Positions 53,541 to 61,626 of a stretch of 64,000 nucleotides of DNA are shown here, piece after piece (within the stretch, counting starts at the first letter, position 1; every line of letters begins with the position of its first letter). Below the pieces are notes generated by a model that saw only the letters and a list, made by a program, of their open reading frames with translations, did not search any database and had not been told where the DNA came from. The stretch comes from Streptomyces sp. NBC_01445. GTDB taxonomy: Bacteria > Actinomycetota > Actinomycetes > Streptomycetales > Streptomycetaceae. The position numbers and the translations under genes were made by a program. The DNA lies in NCBI RefSeq assembly GCF_035918235.1, contig NZ_CP109485.1, positions 9,889,001 through 9,953,000 on the forward strand, given 5' to 3'.

Positions 53541-54164
53541 CCCGCAGGTTCCCAGGTCGCCGGCGACGACACCACCGGCGAGGCGTTCGCCGAGCTCGCC
53601 CCGATGCTGCGGGAGACCAACGAACGCAACATCAGTGTCGTACGCGCGCTGCTCGATCTGGCAAGCGCTGACCACGCCCCCTTCGACCCGGATCCGGTAG
53701 ACCTCGCCGAACTCGCGGAACGGGCCGCCGCCGAACGCTCCGCGCAGGCGTCGGCACGCGGCATCCGTCTCGACGTGGACACAGAATCTGGCTGCGAGAC
53801 CTGCGAGGTGGCCGGAAACGCCACCCTGCTACGGCAGTTGGTCCTCAACCTCCTCGACAACGCCCTCGTCCACAACGATTCCTGGACCGGCGACGTCCGC
53901 CTTTCCGTCTTCCGGGACCGGGACGCAGGGGTGGTCATGGAGGTCGAGAACACCGGCCCGCACGTGGACAAAGCCGTTGTGGACGAACCCTTCTACCGGG
54001 CCCGGTCCCGAGTCAGCAGCGACCGTTCGGGGCATGGCCTCGGCCTGGCCATCGTCCGCTCGATCGCTTCGGCCCACCACGGCACGGCCACCGCGAGCGC
54101 GAACCCCGAGGGCGGCCTCACGGTACGTATCGAACTTCCAGCGCCCTCACTCCCAGGGCGATGA
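53541..54164 (+). pseudogene. Decapitated sensor histidine kinase (ATPase domain only)
   Basis: The open frame (after a TGA at about 53538) reads DTTGEAFAELAPMLRETNER and then a complete HATPase_c domain: N-box LVLNLLDNALVHNDSWTGD, G1 box VVMEVENTGPHVDKAVVDEP and G2 box SGHGLGLAIVRSIASAHHG. Signal sequence, membrane helices, HAMP and the phospho-acceptor His box are all missing. The first possible ATG is 53604 (187 codons). Without the His box it cannot autophosphorylate. The junction coincides with the IS605-like scar at 53471-53530. No response regulator is adjacent. Confidence 0.85.
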
Positions 54165-54460
54165 CCCGGGCCAACAAGTGGGTCCGCACCCAGGCGATCG
54201 CTTTGCTACGAGCTGCCAGCTGGTGATCGGTCGTAGCCCGGGAAGGCGTGTGTGCGCGACGACCACGACGATCAGCCTTGGCCTTCATCGGCTTACTGCC
54301 CACGGACATGACCTGACCCGGGTCGTTGTTAAGTACGTCCTTCGAAGACATAGCGATGGCAAGTGGCACGGTAGCCAGCTGCTCGTCGGTGGCGAGGGGC
54401 GCGGGCACGGCTGCGGCCCGTCCGTCACAGGATGTGGATGCGGTCCTGGCGTTCCGCGTA

Positions 54461-54696
54461 CCGGCGGCTGCTCCACGCGCTGGTGGACCGCGCGGCGCAG
54501 CGGCTCGGCCATCGCGGTGTGTTCCAGGACCGCACGCTCATAGGAGGTCCTAGAAGAGGCCCCCGCCCCCTGCCTTGCGGCCACGATTGTCGGGGGATGC
54601 CGCGGGAGTGTCGCCGTAGGCGTACGCGGTGCGGATGTGCCCGTCGCGGGCGTGGACGACGACCTGCGCGGGGGTGTGCTCCTTGGCCCGGTCACG
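54461..54696. repeat. 230-bp segmental duplication, copy 2
   Basis: Nearly identical to 34992-35221 (see there), with a 6-bp in-frame insertion CGCCGT. This copy keeps the whole DUF2188 gene. The neighbouring 54337-54460 shows weaker similarity to 34925-34991. Confidence 0.9.
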
Positions 54697-54843
54697 TGCG
54701 GAGTCGATCGCGTCCTTCTGCGTGCGGTGCGGCTCGTGCAGCAGCCGGCGGCCCTCCCTGCCCTCGACCTGCCACTTCACCCCCGCGTCCGCAGCCCGTT
54801 CGCCGGACGGTGTGACGTGGTAGACGGTCTGCTTCGCTGCCAT
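54550..54843 (-). CDS. DUF2188 protein
   Basis: 97 residues: YHVTPSGERAADAGVKWQVE then GREGRRLLHEPHRTQKDAID, SARDRAKEHTPAQVVVHARD and GHIRTAYAYGDTP. This is the DUF2188 fold (W-x-V ... A ... A ... G.I), a small soluble protein common in actinobacteria and often next to DNA-repair Ku genes, as here. GAGGAGAAG precedes the ATG. A truncated second copy is at 35082-35220. Confidence 0.9.
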   Translation of the reverse strand: MAAKQTVYHVTPSGERAADAGVKWQVEGREGRRLLHEPHRTQKDAIDSARDRAKEHTPAQVVVHARDGHIRTAYAYGDTPAASPDNRGRKAGGGGLF

Positions 54844-54861
54844 GGTGCTTCTCCTCGCCGT

Positions 54862-55313
54862 TCAGGCGGACTTCCGGCGCCGAAGGTCTCCTTCTTCGGA
54901 GCCGTCTTCTTGGGCGATGCTGCCTTCCTCGCAGGTGCGCTCTTCTTGGCCGCGGTTTTTCTGCTGGGCCATCGGCGGATATGGGGCAGGCGGACTCGCC
55001 GATGTGGCGCAGGTCGATGCCGTCCCAGGGCACGAACGCCGCTGTCCCGTTGGCTTCACTGTCGGTAGCGGCATCTCGGCCAAGTCCTGGTCGGTGATCG
55101 GGATGATCTCGTCCTTGGAGACCTCATAGCCCTTGCCGATCTCAGCCTCGGTCAGCTGCTGGCGCAGACTTTGCGGTAGCGGATCCGGCCGCCATCCCCG
55201 AGGTGGGTCCGGCGGAAGCTGACGCTGCGGCTTTCGGTGGCTGCCTCGAGCTTGCAGGGCACCGTGACCAGGCCAAAAGTGATCGCTCCGCTCCGGATCG
55301 TACGACCGGGCAT
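54862..55313 (-). pseudogene. ku: Broken Ku gene, copy 2
   Basis: ATG 55313 with GGAGG upstream starts MPGRTIRSGAITFGLVTVPC and reaches GGRIRYRKVCASS and a stop. In another frame LTEAEIGKGYEVSKDEIIPI and TDQDLAEMPLPTVK continue, in a third VPWDGIDLRHIGES. After that about 150 residues are missing, and the Lys/Ala-rich Ku tail (KTAAKKSAPARKAASPKKTA) reappears in yet another frame just before DUF2188. At least three lesions. Copy 1 (20.6-21.2 kb) has different lesions. Confidence 0.9.
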
Positions 55314-55383
55314 CAGTACCTCCAGGTGCCCCCTGAGGTCTGGCCTCAGGTGTGATCGCACACCACCCGCGGGCGGAGCACCA

Positions 55384-55560
55384 GACGCAGAAGTTCGACA
55401 CCCTGACCCGATTGCCGCAGTCCTCGACATCCTCTCCGGACTCATCCAGTTTATCGCTGCCGACCGGGCCGACACCACGTTCGAGGCCCTGCATGCGGAT
55501 GTCTGGAAGGGCGGGACGTGAAGGCGGCGGAGCAGGTCACGGTCGCGTATGAGGCGCCCG
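55384..55560 (+). pseudogene. DUF4097 protein N-terminal relic
   Basis: QKFDT, then in a second frame PIAAVLDILSGLIQFIAADR and ADTTFEALHADVWK, then in a third KAAEQVTVAYEAPG. Put together these give the N-terminus of the DUF4097 family ('MQKFDTxxPIxAVLDIPAGRIQFIAADRADTTVEVxPAD'). Homology stops at about 55560. The C-terminal part of such a gene survives elsewhere (60400-60800, minus). Confidence 0.75.
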
Positions 55561-55767
55561 GACCCCGACCGCCGAGAGATCACCCAGCAGGTGGAGGGCC
55601 GATCAGGAAAAAGCGCCGATTGAGCGGAAAGGCCGCAGGCTGGATGTGACTCAGCACGCCCACGTATCTGCCGATCAGCCGCGAAGCTGCCCCGCCGCCA
55701 GCCTCCGTAGCGGCGGGCCCGACCTTGCGGCGCGACGAACACACCGATCGAAAGGCGCACGCAGCTC

Positions 55768-57288
55768 ATGAACGACGTCACAGGTAAGGCGACCACCTCG
55801 GATGCCGGGATTCCGGTCGAGAGCGACGAGCACTCGCTCACCGTCGGCGCCGGTGGCCCGGTCCTCCTGCAGGACTCCTATCTGATCGAGCAGATGGCGC
55901 AGTTCAACCGGGAGCGCATTCCTGAGCGGCAGCCGCACGCCAAGGGCAGCGGCGCCTTCGGCCACTTCGAAGTCACCGCAGACGTCAGCGCCTACACGAA
56001 GGCCGCGGTCTTCCAGCCCGGCACGCGCACCGATCTGGTGACCCGGTTCTCGACCGTCGCCGGCGAGCGCGGGAGCCCGGACACCTGGCGTGACCCGCGC
56101 GGATTCGCGGTGAAGTTCTACACCACCGATGGCAACTACGACATGGTGGGGAACAACACCCCGGTCTTCTTCGTGAAGGACCCGATGAAGTTCCAGCACT
56201 TCATCCGCTCCCAGAAACGTCGTGCGGACAACAACCTCCGCGACCACGACATGCAGTGGGACTTCTGGACCCTCTCACCCGAGTCCGCGCACCAGGTCAC
56301 GTGGCTCATGGGCGACCGGGGCATCCCGCGGAGCTGGCGCCACATGAACGGCTACACCTCGCACACGTACATGTGGATCAACGCGCAGGGCGAGCGGTTC
56401 TGGGTGAAGTACCACTTCAAGACCGACCAGGGCATCGAGTTCTTCACCCAGGACGAGGGTGACCAGATGTGCGCGGTCGACACCGACTACCACACCCGGG
56501 ACCTTTTCGAGCACATCCGGGACGGCGAATACCCGAGCTGGACGTTGCACGTGCAGGTCATGCCGTACGACGAGGCGGCTACCTACCGCTTCAACCCGTT
56601 CGACCTGACCAAGGTGTGGCCGCACAGCGACTACCCGCTGATCGAGGTCGGCAGGATGACCCTCGACCGCAACCCCACGGACAATCACGCCGAGATCGAA
56701 CAGGCCGCGTTCCAGCCCAACAACCTCGTCCCCGGCATCGGCCCAAGCCCCGACCGCATGCTGCTGGCGCGACTCTTCTCCTACGCCGACGCGCACCGTC
56801 ACCGCATTGGCGGCAACTACCAGCAGCTTCCGGTCAACGCTCCCATTGCGCCGCTGAACACATACTCCAAAGACGGAGCCATGGCGTACCGCAAGACCGA
56901 GGACCCGGTCTACGCCCCCAACTCCAAGGGCGGCCCGGCAGCCGACACGGGCCGCTACGCGCCGCCGAGCTGGCACGCGGACGGCGACATCACGCGCGCT
57001 GCGTACGTCGACCATGCCGATGACGACGACTGGGGTCAGCCGGGCACGTTGGTGCGCGAGGTCCTCGACGACGCCGCGCGCGACCGTCTCGTGGACAACG
57101 TCGTCGGGCACCTGCTCAACGGGGTGAGTGAACCCGTCCTCGCCAGGGCCTTCGAGTACTGGTCCAACATCGACAAGTCCCTCGGTGAGCGCATCCAACA
57201 GGGCGTGCGGGCCAAGGCGGACGAGAAGGACCCCAAGGCGGCGGAGCAGGCAAACCCTGCCCGGAGCGGCATGCAGAGGAAGGCCTGA
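55768..57288 (+). CDS. katA: Monofunctional catalase
   Basis: 506 residues, small-subunit clade size. Distal His in [18 protein letters not shown] (relatives usually have ERVVHAKG), Asn in [16 protein letters not shown] and the proximal haem Tyr in [20 protein letters not shown]. Converts H2O2 to water and oxygen in the cytosol. ATG 55768 with AAAGG upstream, and a hairpin at about 55690-55717. Intact amid pseudogenes, so likely under selection. No Fur/PerR gene is adjacent. Confidence 0.96.
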   Translation: MNDVTGKATTSDAGIPVESDEHSLTVGAGGPVLLQDSYLIEQMAQFNRERIPERQPHAKGSGAFGHFEVTADVSAYTKAAVFQPGTRTDLVTRFSTVAGERGSPDTWRDPRGFAVKFYTTDGNYDMVGNNTPVFFVKDPMKFQHFIRSQKRRADNNLRDHDMQWDFWTLSPESAHQVTWLMGDRGIPRSWRHMNGYTSHTYMWINAQGERFWVKYHFKTDQGIEFFTQDEGDQMCAVDTDYHTRDLFEHIRDGEYPSWTLHVQVMPYDEAATYRFNPFDLTKVWPHSDYPLIEVGRMTLDRNPTDNHAEIEQAAFQPNNLVPGIGPSPDRMLLARLFSYADAHRHRIGGNYQQLPVNAPIAPLNTYSKDGAMAYRKTEDPVYAPNSKGGPAADTGRYAPPSWHADGDITRAAYVDHADDDDWGQPGTLVREVLDDAARDRLVDNVVGHLLNGVSEPVLARAFEYWSNIDKSLGERIQQGVRAKADEKDPKAAEQANPARSGMQRKA

Positions 57289-57364
57289 GCTCTCGAACTC
57301 GTGGCCCGCTCTGAGACCAATTCTCGGTCTCGCTCCATGGACCGCACGTAGCCAGCGCTACGCA

Positions 57365-58207
57365 TCAGAGCTTTCGCCAGCGGGCGCTGGCCCAGGAGAA
57401 CATCCCGTAAGCCATGAGGCCGACCGCGATGAGCATCAGAAGCCAGGGACCGACAGGTGTATCGGCGAAGGAACGCAGAGTGTCGTCCATACCCTTGGCC
57501 TTGCCGGGCTTGTGCTGGACGGCCGCCGTGAGGGCGAAGCCGCCCGCGACAGCGAAGACGACGCCCCGAGCCGTGCCGCCGAACACCCCAAGCACAGTGA
57601 CCATCTGACGGGTCTTCGGTGACGCCCCGGACATCTTCAGGTGCTCTTGGAACTTGCGACGGATGGCCCTCACTGCGATCCATACACCGGCCGCGGCCAC
57701 CGCGGCGCCGGCGATGGCGACGATCCACTGGCCTGCCGGCCAATCCAGGACCTTCGCCGTCATGTCGCGGGAGTTCTCGTCCGTGGATCCGCTTCCGCTG
57801 CTCTTGTCGCCAGCCGCGTAGGACAGCACGGAGTACGAGACGAATCCGTAGAAGACAGCACGGCCTGCGGCCATGGCCCGCTTGTTCGCCCTCCTGCCAT
57901 CGGGCCCTGCCTGGCCGAACGCAGCCCCGGACAGCCTCCACAGGGCCATACCCGCCAGGGCTGTGCCGAGCAGCCAGAGCAGAGCGGCACCGAAGGGCTT
58001 GCCCGCGATCTCCGCGATGGCACCGCCCCGGTCCGCCTGCTTGCCATCGCCGCCGGAGAAGGCGATCCGCAGCGAGAGAACGCCGATCAGGACGTAGATG
58101 ATCCCGCGAGCGACGAACCCTGCACGGGCTCCCGCCGCAACTGCCGTGCTGTTCGCGGCGCGTCGCGCCTGACCGCGTCCGCGTGCCGCTGCCGATCCAG
58201 GAGTCAT
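57365..58207 (-). CDS. DUF1206 membrane protein (complete)
   Basis: 280 residues with six helices in three repeated pairs, the DUF1206 pattern: ARAGFVARGIIYVLIGVLSL, KRAMAAGRAVFYGFVSYSVL and VFGGTARGVVFAVAGGFALT are the three 'G.aRGvvf/y.v.G' repeats. ATG 58207 (a GTG at 58213 adds two residues). Convergent with catalase. A truncated relative is at 35304-35810. Confidence 0.92.
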   Translation of the reverse strand: MTPGSAAARGRGQARRAANSTAVAAGARAGFVARGIIYVLIGVLSLRIAFSGGDGKQADRGGAIAEIAGKPFGAALLWLLGTALAGMALWRLSGAAFGQAGPDGRRANKRAMAAGRAVFYGFVSYSVLSYAAGDKSSGSGSTDENSRDMTAKVLDWPAGQWIVAIAGAAVAAAGVWIAVRAIRRKFQEHLKMSGASPKTRQMVTVLGVFGGTARGVVFAVAGGFALTAAVQHKPGKAKGMDDTLRSFADTPVGPWLLMLIAVGLMAYGMFSWASARWRKL

Positions 58208-58288
58208 ACCCACCGTCTGCCCCCAATGGAGGAGTCGACCCCTGGCACATTCCCGAGTCGTGTCTGAGTAGTTGTCAAGATCGGTGGA

Positions 58289-58762
58289 TCAATTGCTGCT
58301 CTCGATGAACGCGCTTCGATTGATGGTGATCGTGGCGAGTAGATCGTCGATGAGGCAGTTCACTGTTGCGCCGGCCTCTGGTGCGAAGTCGCTGACGCGG
58401 TGGGCCATGTCGGTGATGTCCGAGGGGTTGAAGCTCCAGCCCTGGATGAGACTCCATCCAGCTTCCACCCGGGCAATTCTGCCGTCCTGGGATGTCACCC
58501 GCAGCCAGCCGGTGCATTCGTCGGAGAAGTCGAAGGGCAGAAACACGGTGCCGCCCGTCGGCGTCAGCTCGCGGACCAGCTCAACCCATTGTTCCAGGAG
58601 ACCGGCGAGCTGCTGCGGCACGTTCTTGGTGGCCGTCGTGGTGGGATCGTTGGCGAAGTAGAACGAGTCGGACACGTGCTGCCATGTGCCGAGACTCAGC
58701 ACGAGGTCGTCGTGGATGTCTCGATCAGTGGTGCGCTCAAGACGCACTGCGACATCGTTCAC
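58289..58762 (-). CDS. Hypothetical protein
   Basis: 157 residues with a balanced composition: VNDVAVRLERTTDRDIHDDL ... WQHVSDSFYFANDPTTTATK ... LLEQWVELVRELTPTGGTVF ... ATITINRSAFIESSN. GTG 58762 is the best start by composition, since the frame upstream turns Arg/Pro-rich. No ribosome site is strong. No family recognised. Codon use is less GC-biased at its end. Confidence 0.7.
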   Translation of the reverse strand: MNDVAVRLERTTDRDIHDDLVLSLGTWQHVSDSFYFANDPTTTATKNVPQQLAGLLEQWVELVRELTPTGGTVFLPFDFSDECTGWLRVTSQDGRIARVEAGWSLIQGWSFNPSDITDMAHRVSDFAPEAGATVNCLIDDLLATITINRSAFIESSN

Positions 58763-59248
58763 GACGACGAGTCTAGTTTCCGACGGAGGCTGCTCATGCT
58801 GCGATCCCTGCTTACGCAGGGCCCTCCCCTCGGAAGATGAGTTGGAGGGAGTGTCCGTCTGATCAGCGGTACTGGGTCGCGCAGAGGAGGAGGTCGGCGT
58901 CGTCCCTGAGGCGTGGGCTTGCGGGCGGTAAGGCTCCGATCCGAGAGACGGCAGGAAGAGCAACGTGGTGACGCTGCTGGGCGTCGGAGTCGAGATGTTC
59001 TCCACCAGTCTTTTCCGCCTGTCATGTAGGCGGAGCAACCTCGGTGAAGGCAAGGGTGTGGATTGTCGGTGCATGGGCCGCAGAGAGACGGGCACACGGA
59101 CAAAGCACGGCAGAGACCAAGCGCCCGCAAGATTCGCTGGTGGCGGGGTTTTTGACCCGTTCCCGGCTATGCAGACGGCGGGAAGCGGATGCCGTCGGGC
59201 GGACAGAAGGCCGACGCATACCGACGAGACTTGATGAGAGGAACACCC
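58763..59248. other. Intergenic, no gene seen
   Basis: About 490 bp. It holds the presumed divergent promoters of the hypothetical gene and DUF6131 copy 3. I see no convincing ORF or consensus promoter. Confidence 0.35.
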
Positions 59249-59404
59249 ATGATTGTGCTCGGAGCCATTCTGCTCGTAATAGGCCTGTTGGTCGGTATCT
59301 CGTTGCTGACGACGGTCGGCGGCGTCCTCGTCGTGGTCGGTGCAGTCCTGTGGATCCTCGGCGCCAGCGGACGCGCAGTGGGGGGACGTAGGCACTACTT
59401 CTAG
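59249..59404 (+). CDS. DUF6131-type small membrane protein, copy 3
   Basis: 51 residues: MIVLGAILLVIGLLVGISLL, TTVGGVLVVVGAVLWILGA and the tail SGRAVGGRRHYF. Two hydrophobic helices. GAGAGG lies upstream of the ATG at 59249. A strong terminator follows at 59455. Confidence 0.9.
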   Translation: MIVLGAILLVIGLLVGISLLTTVGGVLVVVGAVLWILGASGRAVGGRRHYF

Positions 59405-59454
59405 GGAAGCGTCGATCGGTGTCCACACGGACCGCGACACCACGCACCCTCAGG

Positions 59455-59503
59455 GCAGGCCGGGACCCTGCGGACGTTCGCGTTCCGCAGGGTCCCGGCC
59501 TGC
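59455..59503 (+). terminator. Strong terminator hairpin
   Basis: A perfect 20-bp stem (GCAGGCCGGGACCCTGCGGA and its complement) with a 9-base loop, followed by TTTCCC. It lies 50 bp after DUF6131 copy 3. Confidence 0.85.
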
Positions 59504-59985
59504 GTTTCCCGCGCGTCCTCGCCTGCTCACTCTCGCCGGCGATTCGGCGTGCATCAGGGCTCTACGCCAGGGTGTCGTGCTCCTGCACGGGCCATCGCGG
59601 ACGCCGATGAACCGAAGAGGCTCGGCTATTTACCCGTAGAGCCGGTCACAGGACATGTGTGGGACGTTCTGGTACGGCGTGACTGTTGTGACGACTTGGC
59701 CGTTCGAGCGGATGCGAGACTCGGCCGGAATCGTGGACGACGAGTTGTTGACACTGATCGAACCGTTGCGGTCTTTCTGGCCGCAGGGGGCAGCGCCCGT
59801 CTGCGTGCCCACCAGGCGTGAACCACACATCCTGTCCCGCTGGTGGCTGAGCTACCCGGCGCCTCTCCACGGGGTCCGCCTGCGGAGTTTGAGGGGCCAT
59901 CGTCAGGACACCCGTTCTGTGTTCGCTCCAGCCCGTGCAGCAGGTCCTGGAACGGAGCCGAGCGTTCCCGAAGAGAGGTTTCATC
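59504..59985. other. Intergenic, no gene seen
   Basis: About 480 bp between the terminator and the LPFR gene. No coherent frame, family or clear promoter is seen. Confidence 0.35.
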
Positions 59986-60114
59986 ATGCTCACGGCCATC
60001 GCCGACGTTCTGCGCGCCCTCGGCGGCGCGATCGCCACCGTCGTCACCCTGCCCTTCCGAGCCGTGGCGCGCCTCTTCGGCGGAGCCTCCGACAGCGCAC
60101 ACGGCCGGCACTGA
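59986..60114 (+). CDS. LPFR-motif small protein
   Basis: A 42-residue protein: MLTAIADVLRALGGAIATVV TLPFRAVARLFGGASDSAHGRH. The central amphipathic/hydrophobic helix ends in LPFR, a motif seen in a widespread family of tiny Streptomyces proteins. GAGAGG precedes the ATG by seven bases. Probably membrane-associated. Function unknown. Confidence 0.85.
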   Translation: MLTAIADVLRALGGAIATVVTLPFRAVARLFGGASDSAHGRH

Positions 60115-60135
60115 AGGCTCCGACGGCGCGTGTGG

Positions 60136-60800
60136 CTATGCGGCAGCGCCCGGGGCTTGGCCGCGGTCGGCGGAGCATTGTCCGGTGACGCCGATGGTGG
60201 CGCGTACGCCGCCGGGCGCAGTGGTGAGGTCGTGGCCCGCGATCTGCGCTCGGCCGCTGTCGGGTGTGATGAGGGTGGAGAGGATTTGTACGGTGGTGGT
60301 TTTGCCGGCGCTGTTGGGGCCGAGGAGGGCGAAGACGGTGCGGGTCGGGCATGCGCAGGCTGGTGCCGTTGAGGACAAACTCGGTGCGCAGTACGACGGT
60401 GCCGCTGGTGGCCTCGGCGAAGTCGAGGTCGCCCCTTTGCGTGCTGATCTGTGCGGGGCCGTTCAGGCGGCCGATGAAGATGTCACCGTCGAGGAGGGTG
60501 AGGCGGGCACTTGCGCCTTCGTCGATCTTGACGGTGCCCTGTGCGCTGTCGAAGGTGTCATCGCCGAGCCGTCCGACGCCCCGGAGTTCGACGGAGGCGG
60601 CCTTGGCCTCGACGCGGGAGCCGGCGGGGAGCTGGATGGTGACCTCGACGGATCCGGTGTTGCCGAGGATCCGGTTCTTGGGTGCTGCAGCCTCGATGCG
60701 CAGTACCGCCGCCGGCGTAGGCGACGGCGTACTGCGCGGCGGTCTTCACATCGCGGTTCTTGGAGGCGTCGGCGGGCAGCCTGAACGGCACCGCTACGCG
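60136..60800 (-). pseudogene. DUF4097 gene fused by deletion to an ABC ATPase relic
   Basis: From the right: RLPADASKNRDVKTAAQYAV, then in another frame KNRILGNTGSVEVTIQLPAG, GRLNGPAQISTQRGDLDFAE and ATSGTVVLRTEF (DUF4097). This runs directly into VLNGTSLRMPDP and, after a frameshift, TVFALLGPNSAGKTTTVQIL and STLITPDSGRAQIAGHDLTT (Walker A of a DrrA-type ATPase with GPNSAGKTT for GPNGAGKTT), ending about 60136. In intact relatives DUF4097 is followed by a DrrAB-type ABC exporter. Here the end of the first and start of the second gene were deleted. Confidence 0.82.
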
Positions 60801-61058
60801 CACGGCTGCGCGCAGCGAGGGACCAGCGCGAGCCGACCTCTGCCCGGACGCGACGACTGCACAGCAGGCCCTGAGCCGGAGCACCTCCCCGCTGCGCTAC
60901 TTCCCAGGCCTCCTTGCGGCCCGCGGGACAGACGTGGTCACCATCGACGCCAAGTCCTCGATACGAAGCGCAAGTTCCGGACGCTTCGCGCCATCTCCTG
61001 CAAATGCGCCGTGGCAGGACTCCGGTAGATGGGCCCCACGCACCCGCGCCACAGAGCA

Positions 61059-61094
61059 GGCCAGTTCAGATGTCACCCGATCGTGCATCAGCCC
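61059..61094. repeat. IS3-type end sequence, copy B (solo)
   Basis: Identical to 49551-49586 over 36 bp, and the flanking CCACAG-G-GC is similar. No transposase accompanies it here, so it is a solo IS3 end or part of a decayed copy. Confidence 0.8.
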
Positions 61095-61103
61095 CATTCC
61101 CGT

Positions 61104-61136
61104 CGTATAGAGATCGCTCGATCCGACCTCTATACG
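61104..61136. promoter_or_regulatory. Inverted repeat upstream of the VOC gene, possible operator
   Basis: CGTATAGAG (61104-61112) and CTCTATACG (61128-61136), exact 9-bp arms with a 15-bp spacer, 32 bp before the GTG start. AT-rich arms stand out in this GC-rich context. It could be an operator or the border of the IS3-end fragment. A regulator gene is not adjacent. Confidence 0.5.
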
Positions 61137-61167
61137 TGGCTCTCCCGCTCGTAGATCCTCTGTAGCT

Positions 61168-61569
61168 GTGACAGACCAGACGAGCACCCCCTCATGGCCC
61201 ACGGGCATCAGCGCGATCACCTTGTTCGTCGAGGACTTGGACGCCACAAAACGGTTCTACCGGGAGGTCTTCGGACTGCCGGTGGCCTTCGAGAATGACA
61301 ACTCGGCTGTCTTCGAATTCGGCAACACCATCATCAACCTGCTGAAGACCACGGCAGCGCCTGAGCTCATCGAACCCGCTCGAGTTGCTCAGGCCGATGC
61401 CGGCTCCCGCCTCCAACTCACCTTGCCCGTGGACGATGTGGACGCGATGTGTAAGGAACTGGCCGCGCGCGGCGTGACACTGCTCAATGGCCCCATGGAC
61501 CGGCCCTGGGGAATACGGACCGCCAGCTTCCGCGATCCCGGCGGCCACATCTGGGAAATCGCCAAGTGA
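61168..61569 (+). CDS. VOC-family (glyoxalase/dioxygenase-fold) protein
   Basis: 133 residues: SAITLFVEDLDATKRFYREV, FGLPVAFENDNSAVFEFGN, LPVDDVDAMCKELAARGV and RDPGGHIWEIAK. Typical VOC length and final 'DPxGHxWEI'. Metal ligands are partly replaced, so the activity is unclear. GTG 61168. Confidence 0.92.
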   Translation: MTDQTSTPSWPTGISAITLFVEDLDATKRFYREVFGLPVAFENDNSAVFEFGNTIINLLKTTAAPELIEPARVAQADAGSRLQLTLPVDDVDAMCKELAARGVTLLNGPMDRPWGIRTASFRDPGGHIWEIAK

Positions 61570-61626
61570 CTGCGGCGCCGGACCCCGAGGTGTCCTGGGC
61601 ATGGGCATGTCGTGCAGACTGCGGGC

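Noticed and set aside
54118..54408. Leftward frame MSSKDVLNNDPGQVMSVGSK as a gene
   Set aside because: Shares a short segment with the 34.9-kb locus only because of the duplication. No ribosome site or family.
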